52,989 nt of DNA from an uncultured Eubacteriales bacterium (GCA_958352145.1 CATWNM010000013.1:1-52989), one strand, 5' to 3'; positions 39,565 through 48,981 are shown, counted from the first letter of the stretch. Numbers and translations: made by a program. Notes: generated by a model from the letters alone, not told the origin.

Positions 39565-42087
39565 GTGGAAAAACTGCTCGTGATCGACGGAAACAGTATC
39601 ATCAACCGCGCCTTTTACGGCGTACGTCCGCTGACAACGAAGGACGGCATGCATACCAATGCGATTTACGGCATGATCAACATCATCGAAAAACACCTGC
39701 AAACGCTGAACCCGGAATACGCCGCTGCCGCATTCGACCTGCATGCGCCTACATTTCGCCATAAGCTGTATTCCGAATATAAGGCCGGCCGGCGGCAGAC
39801 TCCGGAAGAATTGCTCGAACAGTTTTCCCCGGCAAAAGAAATCCTGCGCGCGCTGGGGTTGACGATTCTTGAAAAGGAAGGATACGAAGCCGATGATTTT
39901 CTCGGCACCTTTGCAAACAAAGCAAAACAAAACGGAAAGGAAGCCTATATTCTGACCGGCGACCGGGACGCGCTTCAATTGATCGATGAAAACATCACCG
40001 TCCTGCTTGCCGCAAACAGCGAAACCATCCATTTCGATACGAATGAATTTGTGCGCCGGTACGGCGTTTCTCCCACTCAATTCGTAGACGTCAAAGCGCT
40101 GATGGGCGACAAATCGGACAACATTCCAGGCGTGTCCGGAATCGGAGAAAAAGGCGCCTTAAAGCTGATCGGTGAATTCGGCACGCTGGAACAACTGTAC
40201 GCGCAGCTTGAGGAAACGGACAAAATCAGCGAAAAGCAAAAAGACAAACTCCGCGCGGACAAAGCGCGCGCTTTTTTGTCGCAGACGCTGGCACGCATCG
40301 ACACCTGCATACCCGTAACAATCGAACTTGAAGACATCCGGCGCACCGATATCGACCGGCCGGCGCTTAGCGCGCTGTTTACAAAACTCGAATTCAGCGC
40401 GCTGATCAAACGTTTCGACCTGTCCGAAGCGGCGGAAAAACAAAAATCCACGCTGCAGGAAAACGCAGAAGAAACGACACCGGAAGCGCTATGCCAAATC
40501 CTTAGCGGACGGCACTTCGCTTTTGCTCCGCACCACGAGCTATTCTCCTTTTCGGACGGCGAAAAGACATACGTTTGCCCTTGTGACTATTTAAAACTCC
40601 GCCCTCTGCTCGCCTCTGAAAATCTGATCTGTTATGATCTGAAAACGCTCTGCCACAAACTTGACGCGTTTGGCTATCTGCCAAGCGAGAACGCATTCGA
40701 CGTCATGCTCGGCGCATACGCGCTGGATCCCGGCGAAAATTCTTTCTCGCTTGAGCGTCTTGCCGCCGCTTATGCCGGCGAAGTTTATTCCGGAGAAAAG
40801 CCCGCCGCAGGCCTTATATTCCGCTTGCATACTGCAATTTCTGAGAAGCTGGCCAAAGACACAGCGCTCGAAAAACTGTTTTACGAAATCGAAACGCCGC
40901 TCTGCCGCGTATTGTATGAAATGGAACGCGACGGCTTCAAGCTTGACTGCGCCGGGCTGGAAGAATACGGCCTGCAGCTTCGGAGCCTGCAAAAGCAGTT
41001 CGAAGCGCGCGTATACACGCTTGCAGGCTGCGAATTTAACATTAATTCTCCAAAGCAGCTTGGCGAGGTGCTGTTCGACCGTCTGGGACTTCCCTGTTTC
41101 AAAAAAACCAAAACAGGCTATTCCACAAACGCCGAAGTGCTCGACCGTCTGCGCCCCTGCCATCCAATCATAGACGAAGTCTTGGCGTTTCGCAAAGTTT
41201 CGAAACTAAACAGCACCTACGTAGACGGTCTTCTGAAAGTTGCAGGAGACGACTGCCGCGTCCACACCTTCTTCAAGCAAACCGGAACTGCCACAGGCCG
41301 GCTTTCTTCCGCCGAGCCGAATTTACAGAACATTCCGATCCGTACGGATCTCGGGCATGAGCTTCGCCGCTTCTTTATTCCAAGCGGCCCCGATCATGTG
41401 CTGATCGACGCAGACTATTCGCAGATCGAGCTTCGTCTGCTTGCGCACGTTGCCAAAGATGAAACCATGATTCAGGCGTTTCTCACCGGAGAAGACATTC
41501 ACACGTCAACGGCCGCCGCCGTATTTGGAGTGCCGGTCTCCAGCGTGACCGGAGAGCTTCGCAAGCGCGCCAAAGCGGTCAACTTTGGTATCGTGTACGG
41601 AATTGGCGATTACAGCCTGTCTTTGGATCTAGGCATTACCAAAAAGCAGGCGGGCGAATATATCCAGAGTTATCTTCATCGTTTTTCAGCCGTCGATCAC
41701 TATTTAAAAGAAACAGTGAAAAACGCGTATGAAAACGGCTATGTCACTACGATTTTCGGCCGCCGCCGCTATATTCCCGAACTAAAAGCGCAAAACAAGA
41801 TGACGCGCAGCTTCGGCGAGCGGGTCGCAATGAACAGCCCGATTCAGGGCAGCGCGGCCGACATCATCAAGATCGCGATGATCAACACGCGCCGCGCGCT
41901 GCAAAAAGAAAATCTGGACGCGAGGATCATTTTGCAGGTGCACGACGAGCTTGTCGTCGAGTCCGCCCGCGCATGTGCAGACAGAGCCGCAGATATCCTG
42001 CGCCGCGAAATGGAAAACGCCGCCTCGCTGGCCGTGCCGCTGTCTGTCGAACTCACAACCGGCGACACCTGGTTTGAAAACAAATAA
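39565..42087 (+). CDS. polA: DNA polymerase I
   Basis: 840 residues. N-terminal 5'-3' exonuclease (about 1-290, with DGNSIINRAFYG and GDKSDNIPGVSGIGEKGA), a vestigial 3'-5' exonuclease region (about 300-460) that lacks the D-x-E acidic pair and is probably inactive, as in Bacillus and Thermus, and the polymerase domain with motif A DADYSQIELRLLAHV, motif B KRAKAVNFGIVYGIG and motif C QVHDELVVE. It starts with GTG at 39565 after GGAGGATTGAC. The hairpin at 42099-42127 follows. Confidence 0.97.
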   Translation: MEKLLVIDGNSIINRAFYGVRPLTTKDGMHTNAIYGMINIIEKHLQTLNPEYAAAAFDLHAPTFRHKLYSEYKAGRRQTPEELLEQFSPAKEILRALGLTILEKEGYEADDFLGTFANKAKQNGKEAYILTGDRDALQLIDENITVLLAANSETIHFDTNEFVRRYGVSPTQFVDVKALMGDKSDNIPGVSGIGEKGALKLIGEFGTLEQLYAQLEETDKISEKQKDKLRADKARAFLSQTLARIDTCIPVTIELEDIRRTDIDRPALSALFTKLEFSALIKRFDLSEAAEKQKSTLQENAEETTPEALCQILSGRHFAFAPHHELFSFSDGEKTYVCPCDYLKLRPLLASENLICYDLKTLCHKLDAFGYLPSENAFDVMLGAYALDPGENSFSLERLAAAYAGEVYSGEKPAAGLIFRLHTAISEKLAKDTALEKLFYEIETPLCRVLYEMERDGFKLDCAGLEEYGLQLRSLQKQFEARVYTLAGCEFNINSPKQLGEVLFDRLGLPCFKKTKTGYSTNAEVLDRLRPCHPIIDEVLAFRKVSKLNSTYVDGLLKVAGDDCRVHTFFKQTGTATGRLSSAEPNLQNIPIRTDLGHELRRFFIPSGPDHVLIDADYSQIELRLLAHVAKDETMIQAFLTGEDIHTSTAAAVFGVPVSSVTGELRKRAKAVNFGIVYGIGDYSLSLDLGITKKQAGEYIQSYLHRFSAVDHYLKETVKNAYENGYVTTIFGRRRYIPELKAQNKMTRSFGERVAMNSPIQGSAADIIKIAMINTRRALQKENLDARIILQVHDELVVESARACADRAADILRREMENAASLAVPLSVELTTGDTWFENK

Positions 42088-42098
42088 GTAAAAATTTG

Positions 42099-42127
42099 AG
42101 AGCGGACCGGCATAGCCGGTCCGCTCT
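42099..42127. terminator. Hairpin terminator between polA and the CYTH gene
   Basis: Thirteen-base perfect stem (42099-42111 with 42115-42127) around ATA, between convergent genes. The outgoing T-tract is better on the minus strand. Confidence 0.7.
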
Positions 42128-42156
42128 GCTTACTGAAAAATCATATCTCTATCTTT

Positions 42157-42660
42157 TTATTCCGGGAGTTTAACCGCCAGAGCGTGATTCGTATAACGCT
42201 CGTCCATGGTGACTTCACGAATCACGCGAACAAAAGACGGAAGCGTGATCGGCGTATCCTCGCTCGGAAGTTCCACCTCCAAAAACGCGCGGTCCGTCCA
42301 AAACGGAAAAACGTCGATCTCCCATAAAACGCCGTTTTCAGAAACACACCAACGCCGCTTTTCAATCGTTTGGCAATTGGGATCCGCGCGAAGCAGCAGC
42401 TTTGCATAGTCCTCCCGGCTCACTTCATCTTCAAGCTCCGTGCGCTTGATGGGGGAAAGTCGGATTTTCGTATTATGCGTATAAACCGTCTTCCCACCGC
42501 GCGTCCGCGCACGTACGCGCTCGCTCACTCCGTCCTCCCCCAAAAGATACGTCTGTGAAATATAAGAACAGTTTCCCTCCGAAAGGTAGTCCAGCAGCGC
42601 CGTATCCGGGTATTCAATCAGAAACTTCCGTTCGATTTCGAGCGGCGCATTCTTCTGCAT
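42157..42660 (-). CDS. CYTH-domain phosphatase/triphosphatase
   Basis: 167-residue CYTH (triphosphate tunnel metalloenzyme) protein. The E-x-E-x-K signature is EIERK at 8-12, followed by SYISQTYLL, RVRARTRGGKTVYTHNTKI and, at the far end, EIDVFPFW and LEVELPSE, giving the basic and acidic residues of the tunnel. Likely hydrolyses inorganic or organic triphosphate with a divalent metal; the substrate is unknown. The ATG at 42660 follows GAGGAGG. It overlaps the Sel1 gene by 47 bases. Confidence 0.88.
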   Translation of the reverse strand: MQKNAPLEIERKFLIEYPDTALLDYLSEGNCSYISQTYLLGEDGVSERVRARTRGGKTVYTHNTKIRLSPIKRTELEDEVSREDYAKLLLRADPNCQTIEKRRWCVSENGVLWEIDVFPFWTDRAFLEVELPSEDTPITLPSFVRVIREVTMDERYTNHALAVKLPE

Positions 42661-43432
42661 CCAGATCAGCCTCCTCATAATAGCGTTTCATGCGTTTGAG
42701 CAGCATTTTCGCATCGGCATTGCCCATCGACTCCGCGCGCGCCACATACTCAATCGCACGCTCGATATTCGCCTCAGTCCCGCTGCCGTTGAATGTGCAG
42801 ATTCCAAGATTGAGATATGCGTAGGAATTCCCCGCTTCCGCCGCGCGCGTATACCAGTAAAAGGTCTTTTCAGGATCGGCGGGAATTCCGCGCCCACCGC
42901 GGTAAGCTGAAGCCAGCGCCAGCATCGCATCGGTGTTTCCCTTTTCAGCCGCGCGCGTAAAGCAGTCGAGCGCCGCGCCGTAATCCAGCGGCACACCCTC
43001 TCCGTTGATGCGACAGACGCCAAGCTCATACAGCGCCCGAGCCTCTCCCTGAGCCGCGGCGCGGGAAAGCCAGTTTACCGCCTCCGCATAATCCGGCAGC
43101 CCAAAGCTGCCGTGCAGATAGTGCATCGCCACAATGTACTGTGCCTCGGCTTTTCCAGCCTTGGCATCCCGCAGCGTCTCAGAAAACGCCTGTAAAAGCG
43201 ATTCCTCCGGTTTTTCCGCCGGAATGTTTCCGGCCACGTAATCGAGGTAGCGCGCCTCAGACATCCGCACGCCGCTTTCCGCAAGGCGTGCATACTCGTT
43301 GATGCGGCCTAAAAATTCAAGGATCAGGCGTTTTGCGTCCCGGTCCTGCTCCACCGTCAGCAGCGCGGTCAGCATCTCCGTATCGCGCGCAAAGTCGCCG
43401 CAAAGTTTTTCCAAAAGCTCCGTACTCGTCAT
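42614..43432 (-). CDS. Sel1-like repeat protein
   Basis: 272-residue protein with a helical N-terminal part (1-90) and four to five Sel1-type TPR repeats (about 95-250), seen as A-x-x-x-L-G-x-x-x-x-x-G-x-G units such as ALYELGVCRINGEGV and AYLNLGICTFNGSGT. Such repeats mediate protein contacts; there is no signal peptide, so it is cytosolic. ATG overlaps the HAD gene stop (43429-43432), so it is coupled between a phosphatase and a triphosphatase. Confidence 0.87.
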   Translation of the reverse strand: MTSTELLEKLCGDFARDTEMLTALLTVEQDRDAKRLILEFLGRINEYARLAESGVRMSEARYLDYVAGNIPAEKPEESLLQAFSETLRDAKAGKAEAQYIVAMHYLHGSFGLPDYAEAVNWLSRAAAQGEARALYELGVCRINGEGVPLDYGAALDCFTRAAEKGNTDAMLALASAYRGGRGIPADPEKTFYWYTRAAEAGNSYAYLNLGICTFNGSGTEANIERAIEYVARAESMGNADAKMLLKRMKRYYEEADLDAEECAARNRTEVSD

Positions 43433-44190
43433 AATTTCTCCTTGAAAAAAAGCTTTTCAATCCCCTCGGCTACGCCTTCTTCGTCGCTGCCAGCGCGAAA
43501 CGCCGCATAAACGTCCAAAGAAGGGTCGGAAGATTTCATAATCACACCCGTTTTGGCATATTGAAGCATTTCTATGTCGTTAACGCTATCTCCGAACGCA
43601 ACGATTCGTGCACGCGGCACCGAAAGTTTTTGGGACAGCAATTCCATACCGAACGCCTTTGTGTATCCGAAAAGGATGCCCTCGCTGTATGCATCCCCGA
43701 AATTGATGATGCGCAGCGCCGGAAAACGCGCCGCCTCAGCGGGCGTCAACGCGCGTGAAAATGTGAATTTCGTCAGGCGCATCCGGTCTGGATCCGCCAT
43801 ATATTCCTCCATATGTTCGGTAATATCCAACGTTTTATGAAACACGCCCCCGCAAACCGAATAGACTTGCCGCTCTCCCTCCAAAACGCCATGCACGCCG
43901 TTTTCCAGACAAAACGCGCAAACCGCGCGCACCGTATCGGGGTCGATCCGTTTGGCATGCAAAACTTCGCCGTGATATTCGACATACGTCGATCCGCAGA
44001 CAAAGCCGTCAAAGGAAATCGAACGGGTAAGCTCGGGAACGATCAGCGCCCGGCATCGTCCGGTATTGATAAAAATGCGGTGCCCCGCGCCGCGCAGTCG
44101 ATTAATCTGTGCAATCGTGCGCGGAGAAATATAGTTGTTGCGAAACAGCAGCGTGCCGTCCACATCAAAAAACACAAGACAATCTTCCAT
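43429..44190 (-). CDS. HAD-superfamily (Cof-type) phosphatase
   Basis: 253 residues. HAD motif I FFDVDGTLLF (Asp9 and Asp11), motif II near FINTGRC, and motif III/IV VAFGDSVNDIEML with the aspartates near 195-200. The C2-type cap between about 80 and 180 places it in the Cof/IIB group that dephosphorylates sugar phosphates or flavin intermediates. The ATG at 44190 has AAAGG upstream. It is first gene of the HAD - Sel1 - CYTH operon. Confidence 0.9.
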   Translation of the reverse strand: MEDCLVFFDVDGTLLFRNNYISPRTIAQINRLRGAGHRIFINTGRCRALIVPELTRSISFDGFVCGSTYVEYHGEVLHAKRIDPDTVRAVCAFCLENGVHGVLEGERQVYSVCGGVFHKTLDITEHMEEYMADPDRMRLTKFTFSRALTPAEAARFPALRIINFGDAYSEGILFGYTKAFGMELLSQKLSVPRARIVAFGDSVNDIEMLQYAKTGVIMKSSDPSLDVYAAFRAGSDEEGVAEGIEKLFFKEKL

Positions 44191-44228
44191 TTGCAAAACC
44201 TTTCAGTATATCTACCTCTACAACGGCT

Positions 44229-44257
44229 ATTGTACCACACTTGCGCCCGCATTGCAA
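44229..44257 (-). promoter_or_regulatory. Promoter of the HAD-Sel1-CYTH operon
   Basis: Minus-strand TTGCAA (44252-44257), 17-base spacer, TACAAT (44229-44234). Confidence 0.6.
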
Positions 44258-44281
44258 CAAAAAAGGCGCCGACGCGCCTTT
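44256..44281 (-). terminator. Terminator of the sigma/anti-sigma unit
   Basis: AAAGGCGC and GCGCCTTT arms (44262-44269, 44274-44281); on the minus strand the stem is followed by a run of T. It overlaps the start of the next promoter. Confidence 0.7.
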
Positions 44282-44393
44282 CGTTCCAGAGAGCCAAAGC
44301 TTTCAAAAAAAAGCTGCGTTTTCCCGTCTTTGCACGCTGTGCGCGTGCCACACGCCCAAAAACGCAAGCTTATCTTGCATACAAAACGCTTAT

Positions 44394-44630
44394 TCACATT
44401 TCCAGCGGACGGCTGCGCGGCTTGCGCTCGGTGGCGCCGGCCTTCACTGCCTGTCGCCTGCCCTCTGCCAGCAAACCGTCGTACACGCACTGCATATTGC
44501 GCACAAGCGCGCGGCATTCGGCGCAGCACGCTATATGCGCGTTCACCCGGCCGGACAGTTCAACCGCATCCGCATCCAGACGATCAAACGAAATAAATTC
44601 AATCACATCGTTTATATTCAGATGTTCCAT
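44394..44630 (-). CDS. Putative zinc-finger anti-sigma factor
   Basis: 78-residue protein with an H-x3-C-x2-C motif (His32, Cys36, Cys39), typical of the zf-HC2/ZAS anti-sigma fold. There is no membrane segment, so it would be a soluble anti-sigma or a truncated form. It overlaps the sigma-factor gene upstream by 32 bases, the usual arrangement for a sigma/anti-sigma pair. The C-terminal third is basic. The role is inferred from the motif and context. Confidence 0.65.
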   Translation of the reverse strand: MEHLNINDVIEFISFDRLDADAVELSGRVNAHIACCAECRALVRNMQCVYDGLLAEGRRQAVKAGATERKPRSRPLEM

Positions 44631-45441
44631 ACAAATTTCTCCTCAGGCCTGCATTGATACGGTTTACCCAGTCGCTGATCGACGCCTTCGCGCCCTTTTT
44701 CATGTAGAAATCCGAATATCGCATTTCACCGTATCGTCTATTTTCATTAAACGGCAGCGAGAGCGTTTTTCGCAGCCGGGCCTCGGATTTTTCGCTGATC
44801 TTCAGCCACGGAATGGTCTGCGCACAGCGGCGCACCGACGCCCACATCTCCTCAAGCGTCATATTTTCATATCGCTCAATCAAAAGCGCGTTGGATTCAA
44901 TCTTCGTCACGTCTTCGGAAAGAATCAGCACCGCCTGGGCAACCCAAGTCAGTACTTTATAGACCTGAATATCCATATCCAGCACCGATTCAAATGCCAC
45001 GCGGAGCGCACCGGCATCCGCATCGGGGGAAAACGCCGCCTGCGCGTCCGGGTCCGGAATCTGCAAATACAATTCATCATCATCCAGCGGCGCGTCCAAC
45101 GGCAGCGTATACCGCAAAGAAGCCGCTTTGATATGGTCGATACAAAGATTGCCCGCGATCGTATACACCCACCGGCAAAAACCCTCCACATCGCGGTTCA
45201 GTTCCTCGGTGCGATAGAAAAAACCGGGGATCGCGCTTTTAATCAGCCGTATATATACCTCCGACAAAAGGTCTTCGGCCGTACAGGTACGCGCAAGCGC
45301 TGGGGACTGCGCGCATTTGCGCGCCAGCTTGCCGCTGACAAGCTTCTTCGCCGCGGCGCAGAGCGCATCGTACCGCGCAGGCTGTGTACAGATCAATTCT
45401 TCGATAATCCGGTCAAATTCGCTTTGTGTGATTGCAGCCAT
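44599..45441 (-). CDS. Sigma-70-family RNA polymerase sigma factor, divergent
   Basis: 280 residues. A region 2 is recognisable: TAEDLLSEVYIRLIK (54-68, core binding) and VEGFCRWVYTIAGNLCIDHI near 85-104 (-10 recognition). Next comes an acidic linker (LDAPLDDDELYLQIPDPD) and a long helical part where a region 4 should lie; LEEMWASVRRCAQTIPWLKI may be it, but the helix-turn-helix is not clear. Longer than an ordinary ECF sigma factor. The start follows GGAGAGG. Its own promoter is at 45472-45500, and an anti-sigma candidate overlaps its end. Confidence 0.7.
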   Translation of the reverse strand: MAAITQSEFDRIIEELICTQPARYDALCAAAKKLVSGKLARKCAQSPALARTCTAEDLLSEVYIRLIKSAIPGFFYRTEELNRDVEGFCRWVYTIAGNLCIDHIKAASLRYTLPLDAPLDDDELYLQIPDPDAQAAFSPDADAGALRVAFESVLDMDIQVYKVLTWVAQAVLILSEDVTKIESNALLIERYENMTLEEMWASVRRCAQTIPWLKISEKSEARLRKTLSLPFNENRRYGEMRYSDFYMKKGAKASISDWVNRINAGLRRNLYGTSEYKRCD

Positions 45442-45471
45442 AGGCCTCTCCGTTTACAGTATTGCCTCTTT

Positions 45472-45500
45472 ATTTTACAAGAAACACGCCGTTTTGTCAA
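45472..45500 (-). promoter_or_regulatory. Promoter of the sigma-factor unit
   Basis: Minus-strand consensus TTGACA (45495-45500), 17-base spacer, TAAAAT (45472-45477), just after the end of the AAA+ gene. Confidence 0.65.
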
Positions 45501-45521
45501 CCGCCCTGCAAAAATGTTCGC

Positions 45522-47465
45522 TCAGCCGGTAAAACCTACGCTTTTGCCCTTTTTCTTCAGCATACCTGAAAATTCGCGCTCGCCGCTCGCCAGGCAAAAA
45601 TCCTCGCGCCGCAGCGCAAAACGATCCCCGCCATGCAACCGCGCTCGCATATTCGCTTTTCCCCATGTCCGCTCGAAAAGATTGCGCACAAAACGCGCGT
45701 TGCTGAATTCCTTAGAGGCGAGAAGTTCGTCAGGCAGCGCGTCAAAATATGCCCGCACCGCCTCTTCAAACACCAAATCATAGGAAAAACGCCCGCGGCA
45801 AAATCCCATGAAAATCGCATGCAAAGCCGCGCGGTCAAAATTTGGAAACTCCAAAACATACGGCATCCGGCTCTCAAGCCCGGGATTCGCGCGCATCAGC
45901 GTCTCCATCTCATCCGGATAGCCCGCCATAATCACGACCAAATCTCCGCGATGATTCTCCATCTCGGAAATCAGCGTATCAATCGCCTCCAGGCCGAACG
46001 AATCCGCGTTTTCCGCGCCTTTATAGAGAGAATAAGCCTCGTCAATAAAGAGTACGGAACCGTAAGCGTCTCTGCACATCTCAGCCGTACGCGGCGCGGT
46101 CTGTCCGACATACCTGCCGCAAAGATCACGCCCCGTATGTTCAAAAAAACCGCCGCAGCGCAAAACGCCCCGCTCTTTCAAAATCTTGCCGACCGCGCGC
46201 GCCACCGTCGTTTTTCCGGTACCCGGATTGCCTAAAAAACGCATGTGAATAGAGGGCGGGTCCAGATTCTCCGCCCGGGCAAGCTCAATTTGAGAAACGA
46301 TCTCATATACACGCGCCCGAACCGCTTCCATCCCGCAAAGCGCGCGCAGCATTTCCTCGCCGCTGCGCCCATCATAATCGGCCACCGCATACAGTCCGGC
46401 AAGCTCTTCGCGCTTGATTAGACAATCGTCCGTACCATCCGCCGCATCGAAAACCTGCTTTTCATAGATCATCTCGCGCACGACCTTGTGCACGGTATTG
46501 ATACCGTAAAATACGCCGTCCGACTTTTCACGCTGAATCAAAAGATCAAAAAAATCCCACGCTTCTTTCGTCATTTCATATCCGTAGCCGTCCAGCGCAC
46601 GCGCGGCAACAGCACGAAGCTCAGCGGCGGAAAAAGGATCGAAAGACACAGTACGCACCGTCAGAATCTCGCAAAGCGCACGGCGCACGGCGTCCAGCGC
46701 GGCATCCTCGATAAAAGGAACGCGGAAAACGACGATATTATCCGCCGAATAATCTTCGATCACCGCTAGAAATCTCCGAAAGCGCTTTTCGTCCAAACGC
46801 TCCAGCCATTCGCTGATATCGATGCAGACAAGACGGCCGCGGCCAAACTCCGGCACGAGTCCCGCAAGCTCCTCCCGGCAGTCGTCGGGCGCGGGCAGCC
46901 GGATCTCCAAAACCGCGTTGTCCGCCTGAAAACGAAAAAGCGCCTCCTCGCGCAGAAGTTCGGCAAAAAGGCCGAGCGCCGTCGTCAATCCCCGCCCCGC
47001 GCCGATCGAAAACAGATAGCACCGGTACGTAAACAGGTCATACGTCTCATGCCGCCGGACAAGCGGCGCGACACTTTTAAGCTGGCGCATCAGCGCTTTA
47101 AACTCGGCACAGCCGACCAGCCGCTCAATCTTTTCCATCGCGCCGTTTCCAGCGGCGCCCACCGTGCCCAAAATGCTTTCCTTGCCTGTACCGCATGCCG
47201 CCTCAGGCGCGTCCGGCAGCGCCTCAACCGAGCAATCGGCGACCGACGGCGGCAGTCCTAAAAGGAGGCGCTCGGCGACCGCTTCTTCGGAGAGATCGGT
47301 GCAAATGATCCAAACGCATCCGCAGAGCGTTTCCGACTGCAAAGCGGCGTCCGCGCCGAACGCAGCCTGCGCATTTTCACGCAGACGCTGCATCGGATGC
47401 ATGTTCAGCGAAAGCTCGAGGATCTGCTTTGGATCAAAGTTCACAGCCACTCTGAATCGGTTCAT
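45522..47465 (-). CDS. CbxX/SpoVK-type AAA+ ATPase with decayed first module
   Basis: 647-residue cytosolic ATPase. The C-terminal half (about 370-640) is a complete CbxX/CfqX AAA+ module: Walker A GNPGTGKT (412-419), Walker B VLFIDE (471-476), and the sensor/lid region with MAGYPDEMETLMRANPGLESR, as in CbbX, SpoVK and EccA. The N-terminal half looks like a second AAA+ core that has lost catalysis: GAGRGLTT at 155-162 has Leu in place of the P-loop Lys, and LVCIDISEW stands where Walker B would be. The start has GGGAGG upstream. Overlaps the MATE gene end by 32 bases. Confidence 0.85.
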   Translation of the reverse strand: MNRFRVAVNFDPKQILELSLNMHPMQRLRENAQAAFGADAALQSETLCGCVWIICTDLSEEAVAERLLLGLPPSVADCSVEALPDAPEAACGTGKESILGTVGAAGNGAMEKIERLVGCAEFKALMRQLKSVAPLVRRHETYDLFTYRCYLFSIGAGRGLTTALGLFAELLREEALFRFQADNAVLEIRLPAPDDCREELAGLVPEFGRGRLVCIDISEWLERLDEKRFRRFLAVIEDYSADNIVVFRVPFIEDAALDAVRRALCEILTVRTVSFDPFSAAELRAVAARALDGYGYEMTKEAWDFFDLLIQREKSDGVFYGINTVHKVVREMIYEKQVFDAADGTDDCLIKREELAGLYAVADYDGRSGEEMLRALCGMEAVRARVYEIVSQIELARAENLDPPSIHMRFLGNPGTGKTTVARAVGKILKERGVLRCGGFFEHTGRDLCGRYVGQTAPRTAEMCRDAYGSVLFIDEAYSLYKGAENADSFGLEAIDTLISEMENHRGDLVVIMAGYPDEMETLMRANPGLESRMPYVLEFPNFDRAALHAIFMGFCRGRFSYDLVFEEAVRAYFDALPDELLASKEFSNARFVRNLFERTWGKANMRARLHGGDRFALRREDFCLASGEREFSGMLKKKGKSVGFTG

Positions 47466-48861
47466 GACTTTCCTCCCGAATCACCGTATTGGCCCAAAAG
47501 CCTGACCGGAGCATTACAAGTCCGATACCCATCTTAACGATTTCCGAAAACTGAACGATGAAATAAATCAAATGCAATGGCAGCGCCGTATAGGTGCACA
47601 GGCAAAACGCAAGTACCGCCGGGATCACCCACGTATACACACTGTCAAACAAAAACGTAATCAGCGTTTTGCCGCCCGAACGAATCGTAAAATAGATGCA
47701 GTGCACCAGCGAATGCATCGGCAGGGACGCGCCCGCGACGATAAGCAGCCGGGCGGCGAGCGCTTTTACCTCGGGCTCCGTATTGTACATTTCGGGAATC
47801 AGGCGCGAAGTCAATATGACCAGCGCGCCGATCAATATATGGATCGCCACGGTAAACGCCAGAATTTTGCGGTCAAGGTCGATCGCCCGCGCCTTGTCTC
47901 CACGGCCAAGTTCCCGGCCGACCACAATGGAAACGGCCGTTCCCATCGCAAACATAATTACGCAGAACAAATTCCATGCGGTCGTAGTAATGTTCATGGC
48001 GGCGACCGCCTCAAGTCCGCGCGTAGAATAAGCGCGGTTAATAAAGGTCATCGCAAGCGACCAAAGCACCTCGTTGAGCATCAGCGGCGTACCGGTCAAA
48101 GCGATCTTTTTCACCAACACAGACGGTATATACAAGCTTTTGTACGCGCCGCGGATAAATCTGAACTTTGCCGCATGGCGATGCGTGTGCAGCATCACAA
48201 CCGCAAGCTCTACATAACGGGACAAAGCGGTGGCCGCAGCCGCGCCCGCAACGCCCATCTGCGGAAAACCGAATTTGCCGAAAATCAGCAGATAATTAAA
48301 TACAATATTGACAACGATCGCCGCAACACTGGCAATCATTGGAACGACCGTGTCTCCCATCTCCCGAAGCGTGCTGGAATACACCTGCACAATCATAAAC
48401 GGCACAAGCCCGAGCAGGATGATCCGAAGATAACTTTGCGCATAACCAAGCAGCGTCCCAATATCCGCCTCTGCATTGGACTCGTTTTCAAGAAACAGCA
48501 AAACGAGCCGATCTCCAAACCAATAAAATACAGCGATTGCAAGACAGGCGGCCGCAGCGCCGAAAATCCATTTAAACCGGAACGTCTGCCGAAGTCCATC
48601 GTCGTCTCCAACCCCGGCAAACTGCGCGCCGAAAATAGAAGCGCCGGAAACACCTCCAAAGATTGCCAGATTAAACACAAACACCAGTTGATTGACAATC
48701 GCGACGCTGCTCATCTGCCCGGTGCCGAGGCTGCCCACCATCAAATTGTCCACCAGACTGACAAAATTGGTCACGCCCTGCTGGACGACCAGCGGAAGAA
48801 CCAAAAGAAAAAGCATTTTATAAAATGCACGGTCGCCAATATATTTCTTCAAAATATGCAT
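47434..48861 (-). CDS. MATE-family efflux transporter
   Basis: 475-residue multidrug and toxin extrusion protein with twelve membrane helices, driven by Na+ or H+. The first helix is preceded by YKMLFLLVLPLVVQQG, the second half by KIALTGTPLMLNEVLWS, and the loop SSTLREMGDTVVPMI is typical of the family. Two starts are possible: ATG at 48861 with GGATGG seven bases before, preferred, or ATG at 48888 with only GAAGAA. The promoter is at 48953-48981. It is first in a unit with the AAA+ gene. Confidence 0.9.
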   Translation of the reverse strand: MHILKKYIGDRAFYKMLFLLVLPLVVQQGVTNFVSLVDNLMVGSLGTGQMSSVAIVNQLVFVFNLAIFGGVSGASIFGAQFAGVGDDDGLRQTFRFKWIFGAAAACLAIAVFYWFGDRLVLLFLENESNAEADIGTLLGYAQSYLRIILLGLVPFMIVQVYSSTLREMGDTVVPMIASVAAIVVNIVFNYLLIFGKFGFPQMGVAGAAAATALSRYVELAVVMLHTHRHAAKFRFIRGAYKSLYIPSVLVKKIALTGTPLMLNEVLWSLAMTFINRAYSTRGLEAVAAMNITTTAWNLFCVIMFAMGTAVSIVVGRELGRGDKARAIDLDRKILAFTVAIHILIGALVILTSRLIPEMYNTEPEVKALAARLLIVAGASLPMHSLVHCIYFTIRSGGKTLITFLFDSVYTWVIPAVLAFCLCTYTALPLHLIYFIVQFSEIVKMGIGLVMLRSGFWANTVIREESHEPIQSGCEL

Positions 48862-48952
48862 GCGATATCCATCCGTATGTTCGTTCATAAATTTCTTCAA
48901 GCCAGCGCCGCGTCTAAACACCATTCCGGCATGCGAAAAATATGTCTTTATT

Positions 48953-48981
48953 ATCATACCGCATAACGTGAAAAAAAGCAA
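48953..48981 (-). promoter_or_regulatory. Promoter of the MATE-AAA+ unit
   Basis: Minus-strand TTGCTT (48976-48981), 17-base spacer, TATGAT (48953-48958). Confidence 0.55.

Noticed and set aside
43813..45783. 656-codon open frame on the plus strand
   Set aside because: It runs antisense to the HAD, anti-sigma, sigma and AAA+ genes, all of which have family motifs; its product is basic and without domains. It is a by-product of GC-rich third positions.
47572..48966. 464-codon open frame opposite the MATE gene
   Set aside because: Antisense shadow rich in Arg, His and Gln, with no ribosome binding site; the MATE reading has twelve membrane helices.
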